Assembly (NCBI RefSeq): GCF_030816895.1
Contig: NZ_JAUSYL010000001.1
Location: 3,100,001-3,164,000 of the forward strand
Direction of reading: 5' to 3'
Length of the DNA: 64,000 nucleotides
DNA from: Clavibacter sp. B3I6
Lineage (GTDB): Bacteria > Actinomycetota > Actinomycetes > Actinomycetales > Microbacteriaceae
Positions 33,837 to 44,120 of the stretch are shown here, in pieces. The translations under genes and the position numbers were made by a program. The notes under the pieces are model-generated. The model did not search any database, was not told the DNA's origin, and saw only the letters and a program-made list of their open reading frames with translations. Each line of letters starts with the position of its first letter. Within the stretch, counting starts at the first letter, position 1.

Positions 33837-34802
33837 TCAGCCGGCGGCCGGCATCCCGTCGGTCATGACGCGCCAGAGGTGCAGGGTCGCGTAGGAGCGC
33901 CACGGCGACCAGGCGGCCGCGCGCGCATCGAGCGCGCGGGCCTCGTCGGGGAGCCCGAGGGCGGCGGCTCCGCGGCGGACGATGAGGTCGCCGGAGAGCA
34001 GCACGTCGGGGGATCCGAGGGCGCGCATCGCGACGTAGTCGGCCGTCCAGGGCCCGACGCCGTGGAAGGCGACGAGCGCCGCCCGCAGCTCCGCGCGCGG
34101 CATGCCGTGCTCGACCACCAGCTCTCCGGTCGCGAGGGCCTCGGCCAGCCGGATCAGCGTCGCCGTCCGCCGGGCGGGACCGCGGAGCAGCTCGGCGCCG
34201 TCCTGCGCGATCCGTGCGGCCGAGGGCATGAGGCGCGTCACGGATCCGTGCGCCACGGACGCGGGCAGGTCCTCGCCGAGGTCCGCCGTCATGCGGCCGT
34301 GCGTGGCGCGCGCGGAGGCCACCGAGATCTGCTGCCCGACGACCGTGCGGAAGAGGGTGGAGCGCGGATCCAGCGTGCCGGGGATGCGGAGGCCGGGCGT
34401 CGCGCGCACGGCCGCCGCGAGCGCGGGGTCGCGGGCGAGGTCGGCGTCGATGCGCGCGGCGTCGACGTCGAGCCCGAGGAGGCGGCGGGTGCCGGCGAGG
34501 AGCTCGGCGGCGTCGTCCGCGTGCTCCACGCGGGTGGTCACCTCGAGGCGGGTCGACGCGCCCGGCTCCTCCCCGACCTCGGCGTCGAGGAGCCGCACGG
34601 TCACCGTCCCCGCGCCGTGCGCGAGCCGCGCCGACTGCGTGAAGGACGTGGCGTCGCCCTCCTCGGCCCCCGTCACCGCGTGCCAGGAGAGGAAGCGGAT
34701 CACGCCGCCGCCGTCGAAGGGCGCGGGCACGTCGAGCACGGTGCGGGCGACGTGCGCGCCGGCGGGCGCGGCGACGTGCGCGGCGGCGCCGGGGGAGTCC
34801 AT
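33837..34802 (-). CDS. DNA-3-methyladenine glycosylase II (AlkA-like)
   Basis: 321 residues. The N-terminal AlkA_N part (about 15-115; GGGVIRFLSWHAV) is followed by the HhH-GPD fold: TVVGQQISVASA, the hairpin FHGVGPWTADYVAM and catalytic Asp in LSGDLIVRRG. It removes alkylated bases, the first step of base excision repair. No Ada methyl-transferase domain is present. ATG 34800-34802. Adjacent to the nuclease-like and NHEJ genes. Confidence 0.9.
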   Translation of the reverse strand: MDSPGAAAHVAAPAGAHVARTVLDVPAPFDGGGVIRFLSWHAVTGAEEGDATSFTQSARLAHGAGTVTVRLLDAEVGEEPGASTRLEVTTRVEHADDAAELLAGTRRLLGLDVDAARIDADLARDPALAAAVRATPGLRIPGTLDPRSTLFRTVVGQQISVASARATHGRMTADLGEDLPASVAHGSVTRLMPSAARIAQDGAELLRGPARRTATLIRLAEALATGELVVEHGMPRAELRAALVAFHGVGPWTADYVAMRALGSPDVLLSGDLIVRRGAAALGLPDEARALDARAAAWSPWRSYATLHLWRVMTDGMPAAG

Positions 34803-34847
34803 GCGCCCAGCCTGCCCGACGCCCCCGACCCCCGCGGGCGCGCGACC

Positions 34848-34853
34848 TAGGGT
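34848..34853 (+). promoter_or_regulatory. -10 box of the GlcD-type oxidase gene
   Basis: TAGGGT seven bases before the ATG at 34861. Confidence 0.45.
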
Positions 34854-34860
34854 GGACCGC

Positions 34861-36288
<1,428 letters not shown>

Positions 36289-36391
36289 CGGACCGCCGCC
36301 CCATCTGCGTGTCCGCGCGCGACGCGACCCCGGACGGCCGCCGATCCCGCCAGTAGGCTGGCGACGCCGATCCGCCGAAGAGAGGGCCGTC

Positions 36392-37597
36392 GTGACCGAC
36401 CCGTCCGTCCCCGTGACCGTCCACCGTCCCTCGCCGGCGTCGCCGCCGCCGGCCATGGAGCTGCCGACGCCGCACCCGCCGTCGCGCATCACCGCGTCGG
36501 CCGTGCTCGGCGTCGCGGGCGTCGCCGTCCTGCTGCTCGTCGGCCTCGTCGTCGCCGCGTACCTCGTGCTCAGCCTCGGGATCCAGGCGGTCGCGATCTG
36601 CGCCGTACTCGCCCTCATCCCGCTCGGCTTCGTGCTCCTCGCGATCCGCTGGGTCGACCGCTGGGAGCCCGAGCCGCGGCTCGCGCTCCTGTTCGCCCTC
36701 CTCTGGGGCGCGGCCGCGTCCGTGGCCATCGCCCTCCTCTTCGACCTCGTCGTGCAGTACGCGCGCCTGGCCGTGGGCGTGCCCACCCGGTACACCGAGT
36801 TCCTGCAGCTCGCCGTCCAGGCGCCCGTGGTGGAGGAGTCGGCGAAAGCCATCGGCCTGCTCCTCGTCTTCTGGGTGGCCCGCCGCCACTTCGACGGGCC
36901 CGTCGACGGCGTCGTCTACGGCGCGACCATCGCGGCCGGCTTCGCCTTCACGGAGAACATCGTCTACTTCGGCGGCCCGCTCGTCTCGGGCACGGAGGGC
37001 GCGCTCGTCACGACGTTCGTGCTCCGCGGCCTCTTCTCGCCGTTCGCGCACGTGACCTTCACGATGATCACCGGCATCGCCATCGGGTACGGCGCGCGGC
37101 GCGGTCCGGGTTCGGCCCTGGGCTTCGGCGCCATCGGTCTCGTCGGCGCGATCGTGCTGCACGCGCTCTGGAACACCGGCGTGACCATCACGGGCGACTT
37201 CCTCAGCTTCTACGTGCTGCTGCAGGTGCCGATCTTCGCGTTCCTCGTCACGGTCGTGATCCTGCTGCGCCGGTACGAGATCCACCTCACGCGCCGCCGC
37301 CTCCGCGAGTACGCGGCCGTCGGCTGGTTCACGCCCGCCGAGGTCGAGATGCTGAGCACGTGGCAGGGCCGGCGCCGCGCGCGGCTCTGGGCGCGCACGC
37401 GCGGCGGCGACGCGGGCCGGGCGATGGTCCTGTTCACGCGCGACGCCACGCGCCTGGCCTTCGCGCGGCAGCGGATGCTGTCCGAGCGGCCCGCCGCGTC
37501 CGGCCGCTCCGAGGCCGGGCACCTCGACGACGAGCGCCGCCTGCTGCAGGCCGTCACCGACCACCGCGACGCGCTGCTCCGCGGCGGACGACGCTGA
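36392..37597 (+). CDS. PrsW-family intramembrane metalloprotease
   Basis: 401 residues with eight or nine helices. The family motifs VVEESAKAIG (E-E-x-x-K), AFTENIVYF (F-x-x-x-E-N) and FSPFAHVTF / LHALWN histidines are all present, so the zinc site is intact. PrsW of Bacillus cuts the anti-sigma factor RsiW; here no anti-sigma gene is adjacent. The last 90 residues are Arg-rich and cytoplasmic. Starts GTG 36392. Confidence 0.9.
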   Translation: MTDPSVPVTVHRPSPASPPPAMELPTPHPPSRITASAVLGVAGVAVLLLVGLVVAAYLVLSLGIQAVAICAVLALIPLGFVLLAIRWVDRWEPEPRLALLFALLWGAAASVAIALLFDLVVQYARLAVGVPTRYTEFLQLAVQAPVVEESAKAIGLLLVFWVARRHFDGPVDGVVYGATIAAGFAFTENIVYFGGPLVSGTEGALVTTFVLRGLFSPFAHVTFTMITGIAIGYGARRGPGSALGFGAIGLVGAIVLHALWNTGVTITGDFLSFYVLLQVPIFAFLVTVVILLRRYEIHLTRRRLREYAAVGWFTPAEVEMLSTWQGRRRARLWARTRGGDAGRAMVLFTRDATRLAFARQRMLSERPAASGRSEAGHLDDERRLLQAVTDHRDALLRGGRR

Positions 37598-37698
37598 CCC
37601 GGACGCGCTAGCCGGGCAGCGTCCGGCCCGCCCCGGCACCCCCGCCGCTGTCGGCGGTCGCGAGTAGCGTCAAGGGACACCACGAGGAAGGCACCACC

Positions 37699-37977
37699 AT
37701 GAGCGATGCGAACCAGGACACCACCGGCGGCGACGACAGGGAGATGCTCGGATCCTCCACGCCCACGCCGCCCCAGAGCGCCGAGAAGGACCCGAGCACG
37801 TGGGTCACGGGCGACGAGCCGATGACAGGCGCGCAGCGCAGCTACCTCGACTCCCTCGCCACCCAGGCCGGCGAGGAGATCCCCGCCGACCTCAACAAGG
37901 CGGAGGCGAGCGAGCAGATCGAGCGCCTGCAGGAGAAGAAGGACACGGCGTCGCCGCAGTCCGACGACGCGAGCTGA
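37699..37977 (+). CDS. DUF3072 domain-containing protein
   Basis: 92 residues, hydrophilic. DPSTWVTGDEPMTGAQRSYL and the helix LNKAEASEQIERLQ are the DUF3072 signature. No known function. ATG 37699; a -10-like TAGCGT lies about 37 bases upstream. Followed by a strong hairpin. Confidence 0.88.
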   Translation: MSDANQDTTGGDDREMLGSSTPTPPQSAEKDPSTWVTGDEPMTGAQRSYLDSLATQAGEEIPADLNKAEASEQIERLQEKKDTASPQSDDAS

Positions 37978-37994
37978 TCCGCCGCCATGCAGCG

Positions 37995-38027
37995 GACGGG
38001 CGGGTGCCGGGACGGCGCCCGCCCGTC
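37995..38027 (+). terminator. Terminator after the DUF3072 gene
   Basis: 14-bp arms GACGGGCGGGTGCC and GGCGCCCGCCCGTC (one wobble pair) with a five-base loop. Confidence 0.7.
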
Positions 38028-38066
38028 GTCGCGTGACGCGGGGGCGCACGCAGGGAGGGAGGGCGC

Positions 38067-38684
38067 ATGACCACGCTCGTCGGGTACGCCCGCGTCGCGC
38101 GCGCGGAGGAGTCCTACCAGGACCAGGTCGACGCGCTCGACGCCGCGGGCTGCGAGCGGATCTTCGTCGACGTCGCCGGGGGACCGAAGGCCGCGCGCCC
38201 CGGCCTCCAGGACGCGCTCGACTACCTCCGCGAGAACGACGAGCTCCTCGTCGTGAGCCTCGACCGGCTGGGTCCCGGGACGACCGACGTGGTGCGGATC
38301 CTCAACGACCTGGAGGCGCGCGGCGTCGCGTTCCGCGCCATCCGCGACGGCCTGGAGGCCGGCACCGAAGCCGGCCGCGGGCTCTTCGCCGTCACGCTCG
38401 CGCTCGCCACGGTCGAGTCGACGACCGAGGCGGAACGCCGCCGCCGCCGATCCGCGGAGCCGAGCGCCCGGGAGGCGGCCGCCGCGTCCGCGGCGCCCGC
38501 CGCGCCCGCGCTTCCGTCGCTGCCCAAGGGCATCACCCGGCGGAAGCTGCAGATCGCCGTCGAGGAGCGCTCGAAGGGCCGCGACACCGCCGAGATCGCG
38601 CGCGTGCTCGACGTGAGCGAGCGGACGGTCACGCGCGCGCTGGCCTGGGCCGAGTCGGGCCGCACCGGCGGCCTGCTCCGCTGA
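38067..38684 (+). CDS. Serine recombinase (resolvase) homologue lacking the catalytic serine
   Basis: 205 residues. N-terminal resolvase fold (about 1-130) with GYARV, DYLRENDELLVVSLDRLG and a long helix, then a Pro/Ala linker and a C-terminal helix-turn-helix (DTAEIARVLDVSERTVTRAL). Active members read GYARVS; here the nucleophile serine is Ala (GYARVARAEES), and the Arg after DRLG is Pro (DRLGPGT). It thus should be unable to cut DNA and may serve as a DNA-binding protein. ATG 38067 with GGGAGGGAGG upstream. No transposon or res-like site is apparent. Confidence 0.8.
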   Translation: MTTLVGYARVARAEESYQDQVDALDAAGCERIFVDVAGGPKAARPGLQDALDYLRENDELLVVSLDRLGPGTTDVVRILNDLEARGVAFRAIRDGLEAGTEAGRGLFAVTLALATVESTTEAERRRRRSAEPSAREAAAASAAPAAPALPSLPKGITRRKLQIAVEERSKGRDTAEIARVLDVSERTVTRALAWAESGRTGGLLR

Positions 38685-38800
38685 CCCGCGTCCGCCGGTC
38701 GTGCAGATCCGCCGGTCAGGTGCCTCCCGTCCGGCTCCCTTCGTCCCCCCGGAGGAGCGCGTCGGCACCCGCGGCCGAGGTGCCGGCACCGCGCATTTCC

Positions 38801-38806
38801 TAGCCT
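38801..38806 (+). promoter_or_regulatory. -10 box of dacB
   Basis: TAGCCT six bases before the ATG at 38813; GAGGA also lies in that gap. Confidence 0.5.
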
Positions 38807-38812
38807 GAGGAC

Positions 38813-40201
38813 ATGGCCCCCTCCCGTCCTGCGCCCGCCCGTCGCCCCGCGGCGCGCTCCGGAGCGGCGATCCGCCGGCGGCGATCCGCACTGCTGGCGG
38901 CCGTCGTGGCGACCGCCGTGGTCGGCGCCGGGCTCGCCACGGGGATCCTCCCGTCGCCCGTCGGCGGCGCGTCCGCGGATCCCGCGTCCTGCACCGTCGA
39001 CGCGCTCACGGCCGACTGGTCCACGGGCACGCTGCACCTCTCCGCGGCCGAGGTCGACGGCGCGGCGGACGAGGCCGTGCTCGACGTGCGCGCCGACGAG
39101 CCCGCGGCCACGGCCAGCACCATGAAGGTCCTCACCGCCGCGGCCGCGGTCGAGGCGCTCGGGCCCGACCGGCGGATCGCGACCCGGGTCGTGCAGGGCG
39201 CGCGCGCCGACACGGTCATCCTCGTCGGCGGCGGCGACCCGACGCTCAGCCGCCTCCCGACCGGCACCGACGGCGTCTACCCCGACGCCCCGCACCTCGA
39301 CGACCTCGCGCGCCAGGTGCGCGAGGCCCGGCGCCTCGATCCCGACCTCGCCGACGTCCCGATCCGCCGCCTCCAGGTGGACAGCAGCCTGTTCACGGGT
39401 CCGGCCTGGCTGCCCGAGTGGCCGATCGCGGCCCGGCGCGGCGGGTCCATGTCGAACATCACGGCGCTCATGGTCGACGGCGACCGCGACGACCCCGCCG
39501 TCGCGTACTCGCGCCGCGGCGAGGCGGCGGTCGCGCGCGCCGCCGAGGCCTTCGCGCCCCTGCTGGGCGACGACGTCGCGACCGACGGGCCGCTCGTCAC
39601 CGCCGCCCCCGGATCCGCCGTGCTCGGCGCCGTCGAGTCCGCGCCGGTCCGCGAGCTGGTCGGCCACATGCTCACCCACTCCGACGACACGCTCGCGGAG
39701 ACCCTCGCGCGCCTCGTCGCCATCGAGACGGGCGCCGGTAGCGCGGCGGCCGACATCCAGCGCGGCACGCCCGCGGCGCTCGCGGCGCTCGACCTGCCGG
39801 TGGAGGGGATCCGGCTGGTCGACGGCTCGGGCCTCTCCGACGCGAACCGCGTGCCCGCGGAGCTCCTCACCCGGCTCATGGTCCGCGTGGCCGAGCACGC
39901 CGGCGACCTCGAGGTCGTCGACGCCGGGCTCGCGGTCGCCGGACGCACGGGCACGCTCGCGGAGGAGGGCCGCTTCGCGGGCGAGTCGGGCCGGGCGGCC
40001 GGTCGCATCCGCGGCAAGACGGGGACGCTCGAGCGGATGCACGGCCTCACCGGCATCGTGGACGCGTCCGACGGCACCGGGGTCGCCTTCACCATCTGGG
40101 CAGAGGACGTGGATCCGGCCACCCCCGCGACTGCCGCGCGCGCCGAGATCGACGCGCTGGCGACCGAGCTGCACCGCTGCGGCGGCGCGCTCGGCGGCTG
40201 A
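38813..40201 (+). CDS. dacB: D-alanyl-D-alanine carboxypeptidase/endopeptidase (PBP4/DacB type)
   Basis: 462 residues. A basic N-terminus with a membrane segment (LLAAVVATAVVGAGLAT, about 26-45) exports it to the cell wall. The peptidase S13 motifs are STMK (S-x-x-K, residue about 102), SDDTLAE where the family usually has SxN, and GKTGT. It trims cell-wall peptides. The Asn-to-Asp change in the second motif is unusual and could lower activity. Convergent with the response regulator gene, eight bases apart. Confidence 0.85.
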   Translation: MAPSRPAPARRPAARSGAAIRRRRSALLAAVVATAVVGAGLATGILPSPVGGASADPASCTVDALTADWSTGTLHLSAAEVDGAADEAVLDVRADEPAATASTMKVLTAAAAVEALGPDRRIATRVVQGARADTVILVGGGDPTLSRLPTGTDGVYPDAPHLDDLARQVREARRLDPDLADVPIRRLQVDSSLFTGPAWLPEWPIAARRGGSMSNITALMVDGDRDDPAVAYSRRGEAAVARAAEAFAPLLGDDVATDGPLVTAAPGSAVLGAVESAPVRELVGHMLTHSDDTLAETLARLVAIETGAGSAAADIQRGTPAALAALDLPVEGIRLVDGSGLSDANRVPAELLTRLMVRVAEHAGDLEVVDAGLAVAGRTGTLAEEGRFAGESGRAAGRIRGKTGTLERMHGLTGIVDASDGTGVAFTIWAEDVDPATPATAARAEIDALATELHRCGGALGG

Positions 40202-40209
40202 CGCCCGTC

Positions 40210-40872
40210 CTAGGCGCCGGAGCGCTCCACGAGCCGGTGGTCGTGCGCGTACACGACGAGCTGCACGCGGTCCCGGAGGGCGAGCTTCGCGAGGATGCTG
40301 CTCACGTGCGTCTTCACGGTCGACTCGCTCACGAACTCGAGCGACGCGACCTCCGCGTTCGAGAGGCCGCGCGCGACGTGCCCGAAGACGTCCTTCTCGC
40401 GGGCGCTCAGCGACCGGAACGCGGGCGGCGCCGGGGGAGCGGGCGCGAGGCTCGCATCGGAGGTGAACAGCTGCGTGAGCTCGTCGGGCGCGAGGACGGC
40501 GCTGCCCGCGTGCACGGCCCGGATCGCCGCGGCCAGGAACGCGGGCGTCGCGTCCTTGAGGAGGAATCCGCTCGCGCCGCCGCGGATCGCCGTCGCGGAC
40601 GCCCGGTCGAGCGCGAACGTCGTCAGCACGACGACGCGCGGCGGATCCGCGCGGCTCCCGTCGAACAGGGCCCGCACGGTCTCGAGCCCGTCCATCACGG
40701 GCATGCGCATGTCGAGCAGCACGACGTCGGGCCGCGTCGCGTCGATCACGGCGAGCCCCTCGCGCCCGTCGCCGGCCTCGCCGACCACCTCGAGGTCGGG
40801 CTGGGCGTCGAGCGCGACGCGCACGCCGCCGCGGAACAGCTCCTGGTCGTCGACGAGCACGATGCGGATCAC
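40210..40872 (-). CDS. Response regulator, NarL/LuxR type
   Basis: 220 residues. Receiver domain with acidic pocket VDDQE, phospho-acceptor D54 (LLDMRMP) and K in FLLKDAT, then a LuxR helix-turn-helix (LSAREKDVFGHVARGLSNAE). GTG start overlaps the stop of the histidine kinase gene (GTGA), so the two form a coupled operon and a cognate pair. Target genes unknown. Confidence 0.92.
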   Translation of the reverse strand: MIRIVLVDDQELFRGGVRVALDAQPDLEVVGEAGDGREGLAVIDATRPDVVLLDMRMPVMDGLETVRALFDGSRADPPRVVVLTTFALDRASATAIRGGASGFLLKDATPAFLAAAIRAVHAGSAVLAPDELTQLFTSDASLAPAPPAPPAFRSLSAREKDVFGHVARGLSNAEVASLEFVSESTVKTHVSSILAKLALRDRVQLVVYAHDHRLVERSGA

Positions 40873-42110
40873 GGGCGGCCTCCCGGCACGGTGAGGGGGC
40901 GCGCTCCCGGGAGCGGGATGCGCGCGCGGGCGGTGAACAGGTCGTCGACGGCCTCGGCCTCGAGGTCGCCGCCGACCGCGGCGAGCCGGGTGCGCATCCC
41001 CTCGACGCCGGTGCCGACGCGCGGCGGTGCGGCGTCGAGGTGCCCGGTCCCGGCGGCGGCGTCGTCGTGGGCGGCGACCGGGTTCTCGACCTCGAGCACG
41101 ACGTCGGCCGCGCGCCAGGTCTCCCAGAAGCGGATCCGGCCGCCGGGCGCGCCGTGGCGCATGGCGTTGGTGGTCATCTCCTGCGCGACGCGGCGGATCA
41201 CGACCTGGCGCGCGGGGTCGACCGCGCGTCGCGTGCCGCGCACCTCGTGCCCGAGGTCGACGCCCGCGGCCCGCACCTGCGCGACGACCGCGTCGAGGTC
41301 CTCGGGCCCGTCGTCGGCCTCGGCCGGGCTCGTGCCGCTCAGCACCTCGCGCACCTCGGCGAGCGAGCGCCTTGCGGTGTCGGCGATGGTGGCGGAGACC
41401 CCGCGGATCCGCTCCTCGTCGTCGAGGAACTGCACGGAGTCGGCCTGCGCGATGATCACCGCGAGCGAGTGGCCCACGATGTCGTGCACGTCGCGCGCCA
41501 TGCTGGCCCGCAGCGTCTCGGCCTGCGCGAGGTCGACGGCCTTCACGGCCGTGTCCTCGGCCTGGACCCGCAGCTGCGACTCGGCGGTGCGCGAGCGGGT
41601 CACACGGACGACGAGCCCGGACAGCCACGCGACGAGGAGGATGAGGACGGGCGCGGCCGCGAAGATCACGCCGCTCGGGCCGCTCGCCTGCGTGAGCACG
41701 GAGAACCGGGCGCCGGTCTGCAGGAGGTAGGCCGTGGCCGCGGCGCCGCCGAGGAGCGCGGACGCGGCACCGAGCGCGGCGGTGGGGCGCGATCCCCGCC
41801 GCGCCGTGGAGTACAGCACGAGGAGGAGGGCCAGGTCCGCGAAGCCGGGCCGCTCGCCCACCGCCCACTGCGTCAGGGCCATCGCCCAGGCCAGCACCAG
41901 GGCCGCGCCGGGGAGGGCCGAGCGCGCGATCACGGCGACCAGCGCCAGCAGCGCGACGAGGGCGCCCGCCTCCTGCACGTCGACGGGCGGCGTCAGGGCG
42001 AGGCCCGCGATGACCAGGCCGAGGAGCGCGTCCCCTAGGACCTCGAGCCCGCGGCGGCGGGACGGCCGGGCGCGCGTCGCGCGCGCGGCGGCGGTGGTCC
42101 CGGTGTCCAT
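40869..42110 (-). CDS. Sensor histidine kinase (HisKA_3 type)
   Basis: 413 residues. Five or six transmembrane helices (about 25-185) form a membrane-embedded sensor without a large extracytoplasmic loop. The dimerisation domain holds the phospho-acceptor in MARDVHDIVGHSLAVI, followed by a HATPase_c fold with the N box TTNAMRHG. Partner of the downstream NarL-type regulator. The stimulus is unknown; similar kinases sense membrane or envelope stress. Confidence 0.92.
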   Translation of the reverse strand: MDTGTTAAARATRARPSRRRGLEVLGDALLGLVIAGLALTPPVDVQEAGALVALLALVAVIARSALPGAALVLAWAMALTQWAVGERPGFADLALLLVLYSTARRGSRPTAALGAASALLGGAAATAYLLQTGARFSVLTQASGPSGVIFAAAPVLILLVAWLSGLVVRVTRSRTAESQLRVQAEDTAVKAVDLAQAETLRASMARDVHDIVGHSLAVIIAQADSVQFLDDEERIRGVSATIADTARRSLAEVREVLSGTSPAEADDGPEDLDAVVAQVRAAGVDLGHEVRGTRRAVDPARQVVIRRVAQEMTTNAMRHGAPGGRIRFWETWRAADVVLEVENPVAAHDDAAAGTGHLDAAPPRVGTGVEGMRTRLAAVGGDLEAEAVDDLFTARARIPLPGARPLTVPGGRP

Positions 42111-42147
42111 CGGCCACAGCCTAGGTGCCGGGCATCGCGCGGGTCGC

Positions 42148-42182
42148 CCCCCGCGGGTACCGGTCGCCGGTACCCGCGGGGG
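42148..42182. terminator. Strong terminator between HK and the DUF2945 gene
   Basis: Perfect 16-bp arms (42148-42163 and 42167-42182) with a three-base loop, nine bases past the stop of the DUF2945 gene. Confidence 0.75.
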
Positions 42183-42191
42183 AGGCGCGCG

Positions 42192-42401
42192 CTACTTCTT
42201 CTTCGTCAGCGCGGAGCCCTTGTGCGCCGCGGTCTTCCCCGACTTGTCGCTCTCCACGATGTACGCGGGCTCGTCCTGCGACGCGCGGAAGTGCTGCCCG
42301 TCGTGCTGGAAGTCCTTCGTCCGCTCCTCGAGGACCTTGCCGTGCGTCTCGCCCTGGGGCGTGTTCCAGGTGACGTGGTCGCCCTTCTTCAAGCTCGCCA
42401 T
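42192..42401 (-). CDS. DUF2945 / hypervirulence-associated TUDOR-like protein
   Basis: 69 residues. KKGDHVTWNTPQGETHGKVL and AYIVESDKSGKTAAHKGSAL are the DUF2945 signature, a small SH3/Tudor-like fold. Basic C-terminus. Its ATG shares one base with the stop of the upstream SDR gene (TGATG on the coding strand), so the pair is coupled. No reaction known. Confidence 0.9.
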   Translation of the reverse strand: MASLKKGDHVTWNTPQGETHGKVLEERTKDFQHDGQHFRASQDEPAYIVESDKSGKTAAHKGSALTKKK

Positions 42402-43201
42402 CAGATCGTCGCCACCGATCCGGAGTCGACGCGGTAGTTGGATCCGTTCACGAACGACGCGAGGTCGGAGCAGAGGAACGCGACGACGTTCGCGACCTCG
42501 GTCGGCTCGCCGCGGCGCTTCAGCTCCATGTAGGGGCGCTCCTCGTCGAGGAACGAGTCGATCGCCTCCTCCTTCGAGGTGCCGAGCTGCCCGGCGCGCT
42601 TGTCCATCATCGCGTCCGTCATCGGCGTGTGGATGAAGGCGGGCGACACCGCGTTCACGAGCAGCCCCTCCTTCGCGTAGCTGCGCGACAGGCCCTTCGA
42701 CAGCGCGAGCACCCCGGCCTTCGCGGCGCAGTAGGGGAGCTCGTCGTCGTACGGCTGCACGGCGTCCTCGGAGGCGAGGAACACGATCCGGCCCCAGCCG
42801 CCCGTCCGGAGCGACGGCAGGAACGCCTTGACGAGCCGCACCGGTCCGAGGAGGTCGACCTCGAGGGTGTCCGTCCAGCCCGCGTCGTCGATCTCGTGGA
42901 AGAGGCCCTGCGCGCCGGTGATCCCGGACGACTGCACGAGGATGTCGATGTCGCCGACGGCCTCCTGCACGCGCCGGTGCAGCGCGTCGAGCGAGGAGAC
43001 GCTCGTGACGTCGGCCGCGAACGCGTGCAGTCGTCCCTCCGGCGCGTCGAGCCGTGCGGCCGCGTCGTCGAGCAGCCCCTGCTCCTTGTCGCTGATGACG
43101 ACGGTCGCGCCCTCCGCGAGGAGGACGCGGGCCGTCTCCCACCCGATGCCCGAGTCGGCGCCCGTGACGAGCGCGGTCTTCCCTGTGATCCCGAGATCCA
43201 T
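42401..43201 (-). CDS. SDR-family oxidoreductase
   Basis: 266 residues. TGADSGIG cofactor motif, SSG in place of NAG (VQSSGITG), catalytic S (FLASEDA) and Y-x-x-x-K (YCAAK). Full-length classical SDR. GGAG precedes the ATG at 43199-43201. Forms a two-gene unit with the DUF2945 gene. Substrate unknown. Confidence 0.88.
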   Translation of the reverse strand: MDLGITGKTALVTGADSGIGWETARVLLAEGATVVISDKEQGLLDDAAARLDAPEGRLHAFAADVTSVSSLDALHRRVQEAVGDIDILVQSSGITGAQGLFHEIDDAGWTDTLEVDLLGPVRLVKAFLPSLRTGGWGRIVFLASEDAVQPYDDELPYCAAKAGVLALSKGLSRSYAKEGLLVNAVSPAFIHTPMTDAMMDKRAGQLGTSKEEAIDSFLDEERPYMELKRRGEPTEVANVVAFLCSDLASFVNGSNYRVDSGSVATI

Positions 43202-43268
43202 CCCGGTCTCCTTCCTGTGCCCGCGAGGGGCGGTAGAGGCGTGAGCGTCGTCGTGCCCGCGGACACGA

Positions 43269-43298
43269 CGAGGGCCGCACCTGGTGGTGCGGCCCTCG
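43269..43298. terminator. Terminator after dps
   Basis: 13-bp arms CGAGGGCCGCACC (43269-43281) and complement (43286-43298) with a TGGT loop, 18 bases past the dps stop. Confidence 0.75.
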
Positions 43299-43315
43299 GT
43301 GGTGGTGCGGTGCCG

Positions 43316-43876
43316 CTACTCGGCGGCGGAGCCGACGCGGCGGTTCTCCGCGGAGACCATCCACGCGTACTGCTCGAGCGCGGTGATGAAGCCGTGGAGG
43401 AGGTCCGCGGTGGTCGGGTCCTCCTCGTCGACGTCGTCGTGGACCTCGCGCATGGTGTGCACGGCGGCCTCGAGGCGCTGGGTCACGAGATCCACGGTCT
43501 CGGCCGTGTCGACCTCGCCCTGCGGGTACTCGGGGAGCGTCGTGTTCTCGGCGACGGTGTCGCTGCGGCCGTCGGGCGTCGCGTGCAGGGCGCGCATGCG
43601 CTCGGCCAGGTCGTCGCTGAACTCGCGCGCCGACTCGATGATCTCGTCGAGCTGCAGGTGGAGGTCGCGGAAGTTCTTGCCGACGACGTTCCAGTGGGCC
43701 TGCTTGCCCTGGATGTGGAGCTCGATCAGGTCGACGAGCACCTTCTGCATGTTCTCGTGCAGCTGCTGCGACGCCTTGAAGCCGCGCTCCGCGTTCTGGC
43801 GCTTGGTGGGCTTGGAGCCCTCGGGCTGCGTGGCCTTGTCGGAGGTGCTGGTGGGGCGTTCGACGGTCGTGGTCAT
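43316..43876 (-). CDS. dps: Dps-family DNA-protection / ferritin-like protein
   Basis: 186 residues. The four-helix ferritin-like domain (about 30-180) contains HWNVVGKNFRDLHLQLDEI, the Dps ferroxidase site (H, then D/E across the dimer). A 30-residue Lys/Thr-rich N-terminus may contact DNA. Such dodecamers oxidise iron with peroxide and shield DNA. ATG 43874-43876 with GAGGAG upstream. Confidence 0.95.
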   Translation of the reverse strand: MTTTVERPTSTSDKATQPEGSKPTKRQNAERGFKASQQLHENMQKVLVDLIELHIQGKQAHWNVVGKNFRDLHLQLDEIIESAREFSDDLAERMRALHATPDGRSDTVAENTTLPEYPQGEVDTAETVDLVTQRLEAAVHTMREVHDDVDEEDPTTADLLHGFITALEQYAWMVSAENRRVGSAAE

Positions 43877-44120
43877 GTGCGACTCCTCGGTTCTTCGTTC
43901 TCGTGGGGTCGGGGTCTCCCGATCCGTGCGGTGCGGCATCCGGTGGGATGGGCCCGCGTGGGCCGGGCGCGCGTTCGCGCGACGTCCGGCCTGCCTCCGA
44001 CGGTACGCCCGCCTCATGCGCGTCGCACGGACGGTGAGTTCGCTCACAGTCCGCGCCCAGGGACGGAGGTCGCGCCTTCGCTCTCCGGACGGGCGGCGGC
44101 TCCGGTGCTTGGCTGGATGC

